Shown here piece after piece: positions 24,565 through 35,181 of a stretch of DNA of 64,000 bases (positions are counted from its first letter, which is position 1; each line of letters opens with the position of its first letter). Under the pieces are notes generated by a model. That model made no database searches, was not told the DNA's origin, and was given only the letters and a program-made list of their open reading frames with translations. Source of the DNA: Triops longicaudatus (taxonomy: Eukaryota > Arthropoda > Branchiopoda > Notostraca > Triopsidae); assembly GCA_022885665.1 (NCBI GenBank), contig JAGQDJ010000050.1, positions 62,001-126,000 on the forward strand, in the 5' to 3' direction. The position numbers and the translations under genes are program-made.

Positions 24565-25450
24565 ATGAATAAGAAATTAAATCTAATAGTTGCGGTGACT
24601 GAGAACTTGGGGATTGGTTACCAGGGTAAAATACCATGGCATTTGAAGTAGGTATCAATTTAGCGTGTGATGTCTTGGAATATTCGCATGTTAACCGCTT
24701 CGTATGAAATCTGTCATAGGAAAGATATGTCCCTTTTCGCATTCCTGACTAAGACAACCGAAAATCCGGGCCGCAAGAACGCTGTCATTATGGGCCGAAA
24801 AACATGGGAGTCTATTCCAGAGAAAAACCGCCCTTTGCCTGGCAGAATTAACATTGTTCTTTCCAGAGGAGCACCTGTGTAAATAATTTCATATGTTCCG
24901 GGCAAAATTAATTTGCATTGAGTAGAGTACTGAAAAAATCTTAATTTATAGGGTAGGAAATGAAACCCATGTCTGTAAAAGCTTAACTGAAGCCCTTGAA
25001 TTGCTGGATGATCCGGTGATAGCGCCTGAAGTAGAAGACGTGTGGATTATCGGAGGGAGTCAGATATATAAGGTTGGCATTTCATCAAGTATCAGAGTAT
25101 CCGACACATTTCATGGCGTTTCATGTTTCTTTTAGTATCCGACACGTTTCATGGCTGCCGTGATACAGTTCACGATTTCTTGTTCATTTTCTTATTAGGA
25201 TGCAATGGACCATCCAAATTGTCACAGAATTTACAGGACGTTTATTAAAAAGCAATATGAGTGCGATGTCTTTATGCCGCCAATTAATCTGGAAAAATTC
25301 GAGAAAATAAGGTGAGATTCGTAGATACAAGCTGCGTAGGACTTAGAAGTACTTCTTTTTAGTGATCTGCGCGTTCCAGAGGAAGAACAAGAAGAAAATG
25401 GAATTGTTTTCCTTTTTGAAGTCTATCAGAAAAAGTCCGGAGCAAACTGA
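24565..25450 (+). CDS. DHFR: Dihydrofolate reductase
   Basis: Five exons: 24565-24647, 24720-24878, 24952-25072, 25199-25311, 25363-25450, giving 187 aa, the same length as human DHFR. It reduces dihydrofolate to tetrahydrofolate with NADPH. Family marks seen are the N-terminal LNLIVAV strand, GIGYQGKIPWHLK, VIMGRKTWESIP, RPLPGRINIVLSR and DVWIIGGSQIY. The acidic catalytic residue after the PW motif is Asp30 (HLKKD) rather than the Glu of vertebrate and fly enzymes. No thymidylate synthase domain is fused. The second exon ends CCTGT before GTAAAT, which keeps the frame into VGNE. The gene is head-to-head with NMD3. Confidence 0.97.
25096..25155 (+). repeat. Imperfect 22-bp direct repeat in DHFR intron 3
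   Basis: AGTATCCGACAC(A/G)TTTCATGGC occurs at 25096-25117 and again at 25134-25155 with one mismatch. It is a recent local duplication inside the 126-bp intron. Confidence 0.8.
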
Positions 25451-25600
25451 GCTTCTACGTACGAAGGAAATTTGACGGTGGGTCTGTTACAGCGCTTACG
25501 CTCTATGTTGATACTTTTGAATCCCAAGTTATAGTTGACCAACTTTGTAACCATGCTAGAATTTAATGGTAGTTAAGAATTTTGACTCGTTTGAAGCATA

Positions 25601-25606
25601 AATAAA
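25601..25606 (+). terminator. Polyadenylation signal of DHFR
   Basis: AATAAA 150 bp after the DHFR stop codon and 184 bp before the next start codon. Confidence 0.65.
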
Positions 25607-25766
25607 GATATGCGTTTTGATTCCGTATAGTTTTTTCTTTTTTATAACAATATAGCTCGAATTTTGTGGGGTTTTAAATTGTCGGGCTTAACTATCGTAG
25701 AAATCGATACATTTACTGGTTGTGCATGATCAATAGAATCGATTATTATTAAAAAAATACATTGTT

Positions 25767-25793
25767 ATGGCCGAGAGTAGTCTTAAACAATGA
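25767..25793 (+). promoter_or_regulatory. Candidate uORF with ATGA overlap
   Basis: An eight-codon frame (M-A-E-S-S-L-K-Q) ends in TGA that overlaps the ATG of the glycine-rich membrane protein as ATGA. If transcribed, it would favour termination-reinitiation or repress the main frame. Transcript start is unknown, so this is tentative. Confidence 0.4.
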
Positions 25794-26515
25794 CACGTTT
25801 CGGAGCACTCTTTTTAGTTTTCTTATGTAAGTAGTTCGGATAATATCTGATACTTCAAAATTTTAAAGTTTTACATAAGATTATAAAAAAATTGCACGGT
25901 GTATATAATTACAGCTGTTTTACTTGTGACGCACTTTTTCACTAGAAATTTGTGTTGTCTTCTATTCTACAGGTTTGTTATGTTTGCAAGGGTCGGAAAA
26001 TCTACCTCGTGGTGGTCGCGGTGGTGGCGGTGGCGGCGGCGGTGGTAGAGGAGCCGGTGGTAAAGGAGCCGGTAAACATGGCGTAAGATATGGTGGCTAC
26101 CTGTTGGGTGGCGCAATTACGGGTTATGGTAAAATGTTTCTTTTCCGATTTGCTCTGCTCTTAACATTTTATCTTTCTTTTAGCTGCACACAAAGCTGTG
26201 AACACTAGCCAAGGTGGCGGTTTGAGTGCTTGGGCCATCGTCGCGATTATTGTAGGCATCGCTATGGTTTTAGCGATTCTTTACCACTTATTAGAATACT
26301 TCTGCGTAAATACGGAAGAAAATTGCCCTCCGAGTTCTATGAACTCTTCCGGGAATACATTATTAATGGAAGACAAAGAAGACCTGGAAAAATCTAAGTT
26401 ATCTCAAAAGGGCCATTATCAAGACAATGTAAAGGGAGTAATGGCCAATGGAGGGTTAACGTTACCCCGAACAGATTCCTTCATAAAGAAAGGAGACACC
26501 GAGGTTTTCCTGTAA
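25790..26515 (+). CDS. Small glycine-rich single-pass membrane protein, family not recognised
   Basis: Three exons: 25790-25826, 25973-26128, 26184-26515, 174 codons. I do not recognise the family. Residues 1-20 form a signal peptide (MTRFGALFLVFLCLLCLQG). A Gly/Arg/Lys segment follows (about 24-50, including nine Gly in a row), then a short hydrophobic patch GGYLLGGAITGY. A Trp-led transmembrane helix spans about 80-103. The cytoplasmic tail of about 70 residues is charged, contains an ENCPP motif and several Ser/Thr, and ends EVFL, which could be a class II PDZ ligand. The predicted topology is type I. A start-overlapping upstream frame of eight codons (ATG 25767, stop TGA 25791-25793) sits directly before the chosen ATG. 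Splice phases close cleanly, so I regard the gene as real; function is unknown. Confidence 0.78.
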
Positions 26516-26955
26516 AAAGTCACATTAACGGCGAAGTCAAATAAGTAGGTCTTCATAGCATGTATGGAAAATATGCAAGAACACCGCCAGGTCTCAGGGA
26601 AATCTCCAGCTTATCTGTAGCGCGTAAGGATGGGAGAATGCTTTTGTACTGTTGCTTTGACGTTTTGCCTTCCGTGGAAGGGACCAATTGTTTTGATACT
26701 CTCCTCTGCTACTTTGTAATAAAAACAACAGGCGATGTTTTTGCAGCCACTAAAAATTAACAAAAAAAAACTATCGTAGTAAACATTTCTACAAGCCAAA
26801 TACACCTCTTTTGATACATTGTAAAACGATGCGTTGATGTATTGATGAAGCAAACAATTACATTTAGGAGGCCCATACATCCTAGATGTCTCACATTTAC
26901 AAACTTGTGAATGCCACAAATAATTCCCCCACACAGCACACGGAAGCAAACACGC
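26516..26955. other. Convergent 3' UTR region
   Basis: 440 bp between two converging stop codons. It includes the AATAAA at 26718-26723 on the plus strand. No coding exon is seen. Confidence 0.7.
26718..26723 (+). terminator. Polyadenylation signal of the glycine-rich membrane protein gene
   Basis: AATAAA 203 bp after the stop codon at 26515. Confidence 0.6.
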
Positions 26956-28764
26956 TTACAACTCGTCTTTTTTGTCCGTGGGCAAATCATCTAACTCAAC
27001 ATCTGAGAGATCGACATCTTCTTCCACTTGCAAAACGCCGTCTTTGCCGTCCCATTCATCAACGGCATGAATTTCCGGCAAAGCGGCACCCTTAACGGGT
27101 AAAGTGGAGCCACGGCCGTACGACAAATCCCTAACAAAAAGACAATAAATAAACGATCGTCCGATGTCTTACATTTAACGTAACTTACCTCAAAAATTCG
27201 TTGATGCCGTCCCGACTGAATGAACCGCGAAGAACCACATATTTCATCTTTTTAGGAGACAAAACAGCCATAGCAGGATAACCAAATCCACCAAGACCAA
27301 GAGCTTCTTCTAAAGCAGGCTGAGCGGTAGCTTCTGTCCACACCCATCTGCATTAAAAAAACGTGACATTTTTATATCGCACTTTTCCAGGTAATAGATA
27401 TCCATATAAGGCATACCCCCATTGCTTTTTCTTATATCTCTCCCCCATCTCTTTGAGAATGCCCAAATACGAATTACGGCAGGAGGATTGGCAATCTAAG
27501 ATGTGGGGAAGGACTGACACTACACACAAAGGACTGTTTTCACAATTGGATTTCATAACGTCAGCCGAAGTGAGCTACAAATAAAAACGTAAAAGTTATA
27601 TAAAAGATTGTGGTGTCTAAGTAATTAACGTTACCTGCTTCAACTCAGGTGCAGGAATAGAGTCAGCGAACTTTTCCAAACCCCAGTTAACGATATCTGA
27701 AGCTGTGCGGCCACCGTCATATTCTTCGGCGTCGGAGGAATCTTTAGCTCCAGCAGGGAAATATTTGATGGTCGGGAAGCCTTGGATACCGTACTGGCTC
27801 GTCTACATTATCACGAAAGGCTTGAGTTACAGTTCACAGAACAAAAGACATCGTGTTTTACCTTAGCTTGATGGACAGTAGCATCCAATGCGCCGAGCTT
27901 AACCTTGCCTTTCAAATCCGTGGCAGCTTTAGCCCAATGAGGTGCCAAATTTTTGCAATGTCCACACCAAGGCGCATAAAATTCGACAAGCCAAGGCTCG
28001 TTGGAGTTAAAAACCAATTTGTCGAAGTTTGAGTCCGTCAATTCGATCACGTCATCCTAAAAGTCGCATGTATTCGTTAGGCTGAGTTCATATCATTTAT
28101 TTATTGTTTTAAATTAAGGACATTACCTGACCACCGCTCTTGTCAGAGCCCGAAGACTTCTTGCCTCCTAATTGAGCTTCTACTTTGCTACGAGCAGCCT
28201 TTAACGCGGCATCAACCAGGCCCTGAGCTGTGCGCTGTCCATTGAAATCCTCAGGCTTGTTCTTATTCGCGCCAAAGATTTTAATCGTCGGGAAACCTCG
28301 GACACCGAACTGGCCGCCCAAGGACTTGTGTTCATCGGCATTAACAGCTCCGACTTTAACAACACCTTTTAAGGCAGCAGCTGCCTTTTTGTAGTCCGGA
28401 ACAAGACTTTGGCAGTGTCCACACCTGCAAAAGACCGGCAAAACCTTGCTGATTATAGCAAATTCTGGGTTTAACCTTCACTGAAATTTACCAAGGTGCA
28501 TAGAATTCCACAAGCCAAACTTCGTCGCTGTTTGTGACTAATTTGTTGAAGTTGGAGGGAGTCAGGTCTACGACACCTGATCCCGAGTCATACATCGCGC
28601 TTACAGCTGCTACCCATACGGCTAGAACCAGACCTGCAACAATTCACACAAATTCTGTTAATATTAATTTTTTCAAATTTAAACCACAAGATAGAAAATT
28701 CATATCGATCGGTCGAGCCATATAATACGTCACAAATATTACCTGCTATGTTCAGGGCAACCAT
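26956..28764 (-). CDS. PDIA6: Protein disulfide-isomerase A6 (P5)
   Basis: Eight exons on the minus strand: 28764-28743, 28633-28492, 28424-28127, 28056-27862, 27802-27635, 27574-27417, 27347-27189, 27130-26956; 438 aa against about 440 in human. It is an ER oxidoreductase that forms and rearranges disulfides. The signal peptide is residues 1-20. Two thioredoxin domains each carry WCGHC (Cys at 56/59 and 185/188). A third, non-catalytic thioredoxin-like domain follows, with VVSVLPHILD and the family block GFGYPAM. The tail is acidic (VDLSDVELDD) and ends in the ER-retrieval signal KDEL. An intron splits the Trp codon of the first active site. It is head-to-head with elongin A. Confidence 0.97.
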
Positions 28765-29128
28765 GGTGGACCGAAACTTCTGCGCTCACCAATACTACGT
28801 CAAGTCTCGAAATCTCTCCCCCGGTAAATGTTTCGCCGTCTCCTTAAGTAGATATTTAAAAGACGGATACTTCGTTGACACTTGCTTAACACTTCATACG
28901 TAAGGCTAGCAAATCTCGAAGCGCCAAGTGCTCGAATGGTTCATCCGTGGAAAGTCTTTATTCGTTGCTGCGAGTATAGTAAGCCCACCCACCTCACACA
29001 CCCCCATGGAACCCAAATCCTGGTTTCGGTTTGCGGATTCAGCGGATCCAAGTTATCACGTGGTCAGTGTACCGGACGGGATTTGTGACGTCACAGTCCC
29101 AGCTGTTTTCGTGATAATCGCAGAAATC
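28765..29128. promoter_or_regulatory. Divergent PDIA6/elongin A promoter
   Basis: 364 bp separate the two start codons. The palindrome TGACGTCA (29086-29093), a CRE/ATF-type site, lies 36 bp before the elongin A ATG. CACGTG (29057-29062), within ATCACGTGG, is an E-box that on the other strand reads CCACG, the ATF6/XBP1 core. CCAAT occurs at about 28790. PDIA6 is an unfolded-protein-response target in other animals, so these sites are plausible control elements. The motifs are seen; their use is inferred. Confidence 0.5.
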
Positions 29129-31481
29129 ATGTCTTCTTCAGTGTTGGAGGTAATTAGACATTACCAAAAGAAACTCGAGAAGTATGGAAACGACGAAAAA
29201 GTAAGCCCGTTTATTTGATTGTTAATTTAATTGTTGATTTTTAGTCTAGCTAATTTCATCTTATGTATTTGTTTTCGTATCAATGCATGAAGACGTTTGA
29301 CCCCTATGACTACCCTTTCTATCTAGGCTTTTGGGTCAAAGGGTAGCAAGTTTAACTGCCCATCTCTTATTCCGTAAGGGTTTTCGGAACAATATATGTG
29401 TGTTTGTTGTGTCGTTTTTTAAAGGTGTATTTCTTTTTTTGTAGACCGTAGTGCATTGTTTGTCGAAATTGGATAAGCTGCCTATCAACGTGCAGCATTT
29501 GCAAGCAACAGGCATAGGCCGGGACATCAATTCGATTCGAAAAACAGAAGGCCAAGTGGGAGAAAAAGCTCGGGCGCTTGTACAAAAATGGAAAGCGATT
29601 GTAGCTGCCGAAGATCAAAGCTCGGAAGGCGAGCAGGCAGAAGAACGTGACGACGAAGATGAAGCCAACCACAATATTTCCCAAAGTAACTCTCAGTCAC
29701 ATCAACCGGAAGCGTCGCTTAAAAATGCTAGCCCGGAAACTCCTAGTGACAAAACTGCGAATTTAGCCAGTCGCTCATCAAATTCAGTGCAAAATAAATC
29801 CGTCTCAAAAGAGTCAAAGGACAAAGACAAACATCGCAAGAGCAGTTCCGAATCGGCTCGAAGCAAAGATCGACATCACCATGAAAGTTCCTCCTCGAAA
29901 CAATCGTCCTCGTCCCGACATTCTAGTAAATCGAAAAAGCGTAAAGAAGAAGGAAACAGTGATGAGGACTCCGATTCTGGGGTGACCAACCAATCGGGTG
30001 CCAGTTTTGCTCAAGCTCTTGGGGGTCTCGACACTGTCGTTCATAGTAAGAAATCCCATAAAGAAAAGAAAAAAGAAGACAAACATAAAGGAAAAGAAAA
30101 AGCCGAAAAGGTGGACAGACCCAGCACCAGCACAGTAATCATGTTAGGGTGTTACGAACGAGTATAAAGCTTTTTTCTTTTTCGAATCTTGTATAGGAAC
30201 ATGTTTCGACCAGCCAAATTGACCAGAGCGTGAAACGTAAATTGGATCCTATAGACTTGGACTTGCCCACACTCTCAGTTCCTTATTCATCGTCCTCATC
30301 TTCGTTACCAGTACTTACCACTAACTATCGGCCCTTACCGCGACCTATGGACTGCGCTACATCTAGTCTAAAAAAGCGAGTGAACGATGAGGAAGCACTA
30401 GCGAAAGTTATGTCTCAAAAAGGAGCGAGGTATATTCTTACCGTAACTCTTTGAACTTTTTCTAGGATTTATTGTTTTCTCTTATAGAACGAAAGTGTAT
30501 TCCGGCGTGAAGTCCAGTGGATTAACTTACGTTCCTACTCTATTCGACCTCTGCATGCGAGTTTTGCAAGATAACATAGATTGTAAGATGTGCTTTTTCT
30601 TTATGTTATTCACATGATTACTTTGGAATTCGGAAATTTTGCGATAATAGTTTTGGAATATACGGGTGGAGTGCCTTATGACCTGTTGAAACCTGTTCTG
30701 GAGCGAGCGTCCCCAACACAACTCTTCTGTCTCGAGCACCATAATCCCTACTTATTAGAAGATTCTGACGAGCTATGGAAGTTCCACTGCGAAAGACAGT
30801 TCAGAGGAAGAGAACGGCTAGAGATGGAAACGTGGAGAGAACTGTACATGGTATGTTAAGAAAATCTATTTCGAAGCGCTTTACTTACAGTAAATATGTT
30901 AACCTTAGCGTTGTTTCCATGAACAAGAAGCTAGACTGAAGAACTTAACTGCCAATATACAGTCCTCAATGGCTAAAGCCAAACCTGTACGGCAGACCAA
31001 GCTGGCCTACGTTGAAAGTGCTGCCAAACCTCCGAGAGGTGTTGCGCGAAATCAGGTTAACGAAATAGTTTATCATTGACTTCTTCAGAGAGTATAAAGT
31101 ACGCGTTTCAGATTAAACACGGCACTTCAGCCGCAGCCGCAATGGTAATGCAAAAGACAGCGATGGGGCAAATCAAAGCCGGTAGTCGACCATTTGAATC
31201 TGGCGGTTCGAGCTCGACCTCGTCCGGGTCAGCAAACGAACCAGTCGTCGTTCCACCACCTTCGAGAAGCGGGGGCGGAGGAATTAGGCGAGAAGATAGC
31301 GGAAGCGCGATTAGTGCGTCTGGTAAGCCTTTTTATACAAATTTATACAAATATATTACACTGTTCGTCACTGGTCATTCGGAAATCTTATTCGTAACAT
31401 TGAGCAGCGGCGAAGAAACCCAAAGTGGCACCTTTGATGCAGAAAACGCTGAAGTTCATCAAAAATCGGTATCGGCGGTAG
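29129..31481 (+). CDS. ELOA: Elongin A (transcription elongation factor B subunit 3)
   Basis: Eight exons: 29129-29200, 29445-30134, 30197-30429, 30488-30582, 30651-30850, 30909-31055, 31112-31322, 31408-31481; 573 aa. The N-terminal TFIIS-type helical domain covers about residues 1-75, with HCLSKLDKLPINVQHLQAT. A long Ser/Lys-rich linker follows (about 80-325). The elongin BC-box is at about 349-358 (TLFDLCMRVL, fitting T-L-x3-C-x3-L), then GGVPYDLLKPVLERASP, WKFHCERQF and ESAAKPPRGV. The last exon is in a frame that ORF scanning misses: it reads KKPKVAPLMQKTLKFIKNRYRR and stop, matching the conserved elongin A C terminus. The protein stimulates Pol II elongation and, with elongin B/C, forms a ubiquitin ligase. 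It shares a promoter with PDIA6. Confidence 0.96.
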
Positions 31482-31666
31482 TATTGTATGGACACATTAT
31501 GGATTTTTGTTTTGCTCGAAAAAACTTGTCTGCACTTGTGTATTTGCAGTTTACTTTGGTTTTAATCTCTTTGGAACGGTAATATATATCTCCTTAGAAC
31601 ACACAACTAATATTTTTAATGTAAATCGAAAGGTGAGATTATTCTTCGTCAAATATTGTATTTTTC
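31482..31666. other. Convergent ELOA/TAF5L tail region
   Basis: Only 185 bp between two facing stop codons. Both 3' ends must lie here or overlap in antisense. No AATAAA is seen; ATTAAA is present on the minus strand near 31615-31620. Confidence 0.6.
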
Positions 31667-33923
31667 TTACTCGCAGAAACCGATATGATACAAAACGTTA
31701 TCTAAACACTTGAGTCGTAAGGATGACGTGCAGGATGTGTGGAAAAGACAAGAGTATTCCGGCACGTTATCTTTGTCGGACTGTTTTGTGGAATCGTCTT
31801 CTTTCATTTCCCATATACGCACTGTACCATCAGAGGCTGATGAAGCCAGAGTATTGCTCACCGCTAGCCATGTTAGTGACTGGATCGATTCGTAATGACC
31901 ACGGAATTCTTTGACCAGTTTACCACCAGCTAGATCCCAAATCCGCACTCGACGATCTTCACCTTTTTCAACTCGTTAGAACCGATTTCTAGATAAAAAA
32001 GAATATAAGTACCTGCAGAAGCTAGGAACTGGCCGGAAGGAGAAAAAGCTACTGCCAGTACGGGACCTTTATGACCACAGAATAAGCGAACAAGTTTTCC
32101 GTCAGCTACAGACCACAGCCTGACTGACTTGTCCACAGAACCCGTTGCGACGTACGCTCCATTGGGATGGAATGCCACACACTAAAGAGGGAAAAAATAT
32201 CAAATTCATAAAATAAAACATAGATAGGGAGGGATGGGGGATAGAGAGAAATACCATAACAAGCAATGATAGAAAGGTAGAAAATACAACAGAAAGTAAT
32301 CCTGATCGTATTAATACGCACGTCAACATCCTGCGAATGACCGGCAAAAATTCGGAGAGGATACGTGAGCTCGAAATTCCATAGTCGCGCTGTCCTGTCT
32401 GCCGAACCGGTTACTGCAAAATTTCCCGTTGCGGGACACAAATCGAGGCACCATACATTGTGTGTATGTCCATGATAGGCTGCCACATTGTGAAAGGAAT
32501 TCAGGCACCACAGACGCACTGTTTTATCACCACTACAAGATATCAGGTACTCGGCATCTTTCATAAACTTGAGGTCGTAGACGGTTGAGGTGTGTCCTGC
32601 CAGATTCACAACCCTCTTTGATTCTTCTGTTATGCTGTAGAAAAGCCACAGTTTAACCGTACTTATTCAATTTTATGGGATCGATACCTTTTTTGGTAGA
32701 CGGGGCTGAACTGAGTAATTCCACATGTGCTTTCCAGTTTAGAAGGATCATTTACAGAATCGGGTTGTTTCGGAACCTCGGGCGTAAGGTGGTCGAGGTT
32801 CCATAATGCTATCGAAGAATTGGCCAGACCGACTCCCAAAAAGCGATTAGGTACCACATCTCCGCAGCAAGCGCTGAAAATAGAACATTGATTTAATTTT
32901 TCTGTGTAATGTTGCAAATAAATAGAATTATTATCTTACTGAACAGGTTTTGATTTTATATTGTAATGTCGCACTGAAGGTATAAAAGGCTGGTCGTGTA
33001 AACTTAACATAGCACCAGAAGGCTGAAGACGGGAATCTTTTTCGGAATCAATATTGGCTTCGTTCTGATCTTCTATGTGCATTACGCTTTCTTCGTTATG
33101 TGGAAGGGTGAAGTGTATGTTGTCATTAACGACCTAATAATGCAAATCGCTTACGCAATTGCTCGTGAATTGTATTGGTTACCTGAAGCAATACTAAATT
33201 ACTCTGGCGACTAATAAACGCGGTTAATAAGCTGAAGGTTTTGTGCGACAGGTTGACCTCATATTTACTGCTCCTAAAAAATGTACCGAAATAAACATTT
33301 GAAAAAAATACGCCTAAAATTTACTTAAAAGGTGAAAGAACGGGGTTCAGTGTAAGCTCAGCCTCGCTGCTTACTACAGAAAGTTCGTCGAGAAATGGCT
33401 GATATTCGCTGTGCTGGAGGAATTCTTGGCAGTACTTTTTTTGAAATTCGATTTCTGCTTGTAGTTCTCCGGCAACGATTAACCCGAAACACAGGTGAAC
33501 AAAAACGGGAAACAAAAGCTTTTCAAGCTCCTCTTTAACTTGTGAGCTTTGTTGTTCACACCACAGTTTCAATCTTAAAAAATATATATTAAAAAATAAG
33601 AATATTCAATGAAGCGCTTAACTGGTTATCCTTACCGTTGAAATTGTTCATCAAAATTCTGCGGGTCGATGTGCAAACAACTGTACGAAATCGAGTTGTT
33701 CTGGGATGCTTTGTTCGCGAGATCCTGAGCCCTTACCATAGACTCTAGCCCTTCTGTCTTACTTTTTTGCGAATGTTTCGGCAGTGTGACTTCCTTTTTA
33801 AGTTATCCAAGAATACAAATCACGAGAATTCTCATACAAAACAATTGGTCTTACCGAGTAATTCCTCCTATATAAATAGGACTCAACCACATTTGATATT
33901 TGTTCTGTCTTGCTCCGTTTCAT
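31667..33923 (-). CDS. TAF5L: TAF5-like WD40 protein of SAGA (TAF5L / fly wda type)
   Basis: Nine exons on the minus strand: 33923-33855, 33793-33636, 33573-33325, 33273-33183, 33133-32940, 32873-32688, 32634-32322, 32181-32013, 31962-31667; 574 aa (human TAF5L about 589). The first exon is only 23 codons (MKRSKTEQI...SYLYRRNY) and matches the start of TAF5L. The NTD2 helical domain follows (FDEQFQRLKLW to about residue 160), then a linker and about six WD40 repeats. The blocks SADRTARLWNF, YPLRIFAGH, VDKSVRLWS, GHKGPVLAVAFSPSG and LASAGEDRR are closer to TAF5L than to the TFIID subunit TAF5. The role is scaffold in the SAGA histone acetyltransferase complex. Two acceptors (before 33793 and 31962) read AAAAAG without a pyrimidine tract. 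Confidence 0.93.
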
Positions 33924-35181
33924 GGCAAGTAAGGTCCTTTTCACTAGCTATTTTGAACAATCCGAAATTTATACACTAATTATTTACTTTATTTATTTAC
34001 TTTCGTTGAGGGACTAACCAGGCGCTAACGGACAGACTTCAGAATTCCAGCTTCAAGTATATTTTCTTATGTTAACTACTAGATGTCACTATATGTCAAA
34101 AGCCATCCCCATTTACGCGGTTAATTAATTTTCGGCACTCTGCAGCGCAAATACAATAAATAATTATTATTAATTACGTAAATACGGGTTATTTTCCGTT
34201 CAGTAATATACTGTTAGCAAACGGATTTTTTTTCACTTTAACACTTCACTGTAATTTTCACTGGATTCCGTAGTACGTAATCTAAAAGGAGCAGCGAGCG
34301 GAACAAATATGCCTTCCGGCATCACGAAGGAACAAGTACAACGTTACGAAACTTTAGAGCAGCCCATAAGACTTGACGTCTACTGTCATCGATTGATAAC
34401 TTTGTCTAAGAGTGAATATTTTTCCCGATTTTTCTAAAAAAAAATCGACAAAAGATGTAAAGAAATTGTTCGTAAACAGACATTGCTTTGACTAAATTGT
34501 AATTCCAGTCTCAATAACATCGTTTATGTTCGGCTATATTTACTATCTTTTAATAGTTTTCTTACGCGCTGCATGATGGTTTATTACAAAATGGGTTTCT
34601 CCGTGGTCAGGGAAAACAAATTTCGTTCGAAGGTTGAACTACTTAAGTAATTGAAGTTCTAACAATCAAGAAGTCCATATTTCTATTTGAGAATTTTTTA
34701 AAGCTTTTTCATGTTTCATCATGACCGTGTAAGGTGTAGTAGAGCGGTGTTTTAGTAGACCAGGAAAAGCCTTCGGTTTGTCCGGCTCTTTTTCTTCACT
34801 TGTGTGGAACTCGGACCTTCTGATTGGTCTACAGTACCTTTCAGTTCATCATAACGAGCTTATGGTGTATTTTAAAAGCTCATATCTAATTTGTTGTGGT
34901 TATATTCATTTAATAATATCTAACACTTTTTATGTCCACGTTTTTTCCTTCACTGCCTTCCTAAGTTCTTACCACTGCTCAGTAAAATTCAAATTTCTCG
35001 GAATAACCGCTAAACTCACTGCTGCCCCCTGACGCTATTCTATAAAAACATGGTTTTCCACAATCAAGTCTGAGCTTCAATAGTTTACATTGGGTTATAT
35101 TTATGCTTCGATATTTGAAACGAGTTGGTTTTAAGAAGACGAGGTTTTGCCGATAATTTAATTCTGTCAGGACTGGTAGCA
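33924..35181. other. Intergenic, TAF5L and NCBP2 upstream DNA
   Basis: 1.26 kb between divergent start codons. No coding exon was recognised. It is presumably promoter DNA for both genes; the short plus-strand frame at 34778-35032 has no recognisable domain. Confidence 0.6.

Noticed and set aside
29814..30086. Minus-strand frame antisense to elongin A exon 2
   Set aside because: It is a shadow of the Ser/Lys-rich coding repeat on the plus strand; Phe/Leu-rich composition is expected from reversed AAG/GAA codons.
31667..33923. Assignment of the WD40 gene as TFIID subunit TAF5
   Set aside because: N-terminal MKRSKTEQ and the WD40 blocks (TARLWNF, YPLRIFAGH, GPVLAVAFSPSG, SAGEDRR) fit TAF5L better than TAF5.
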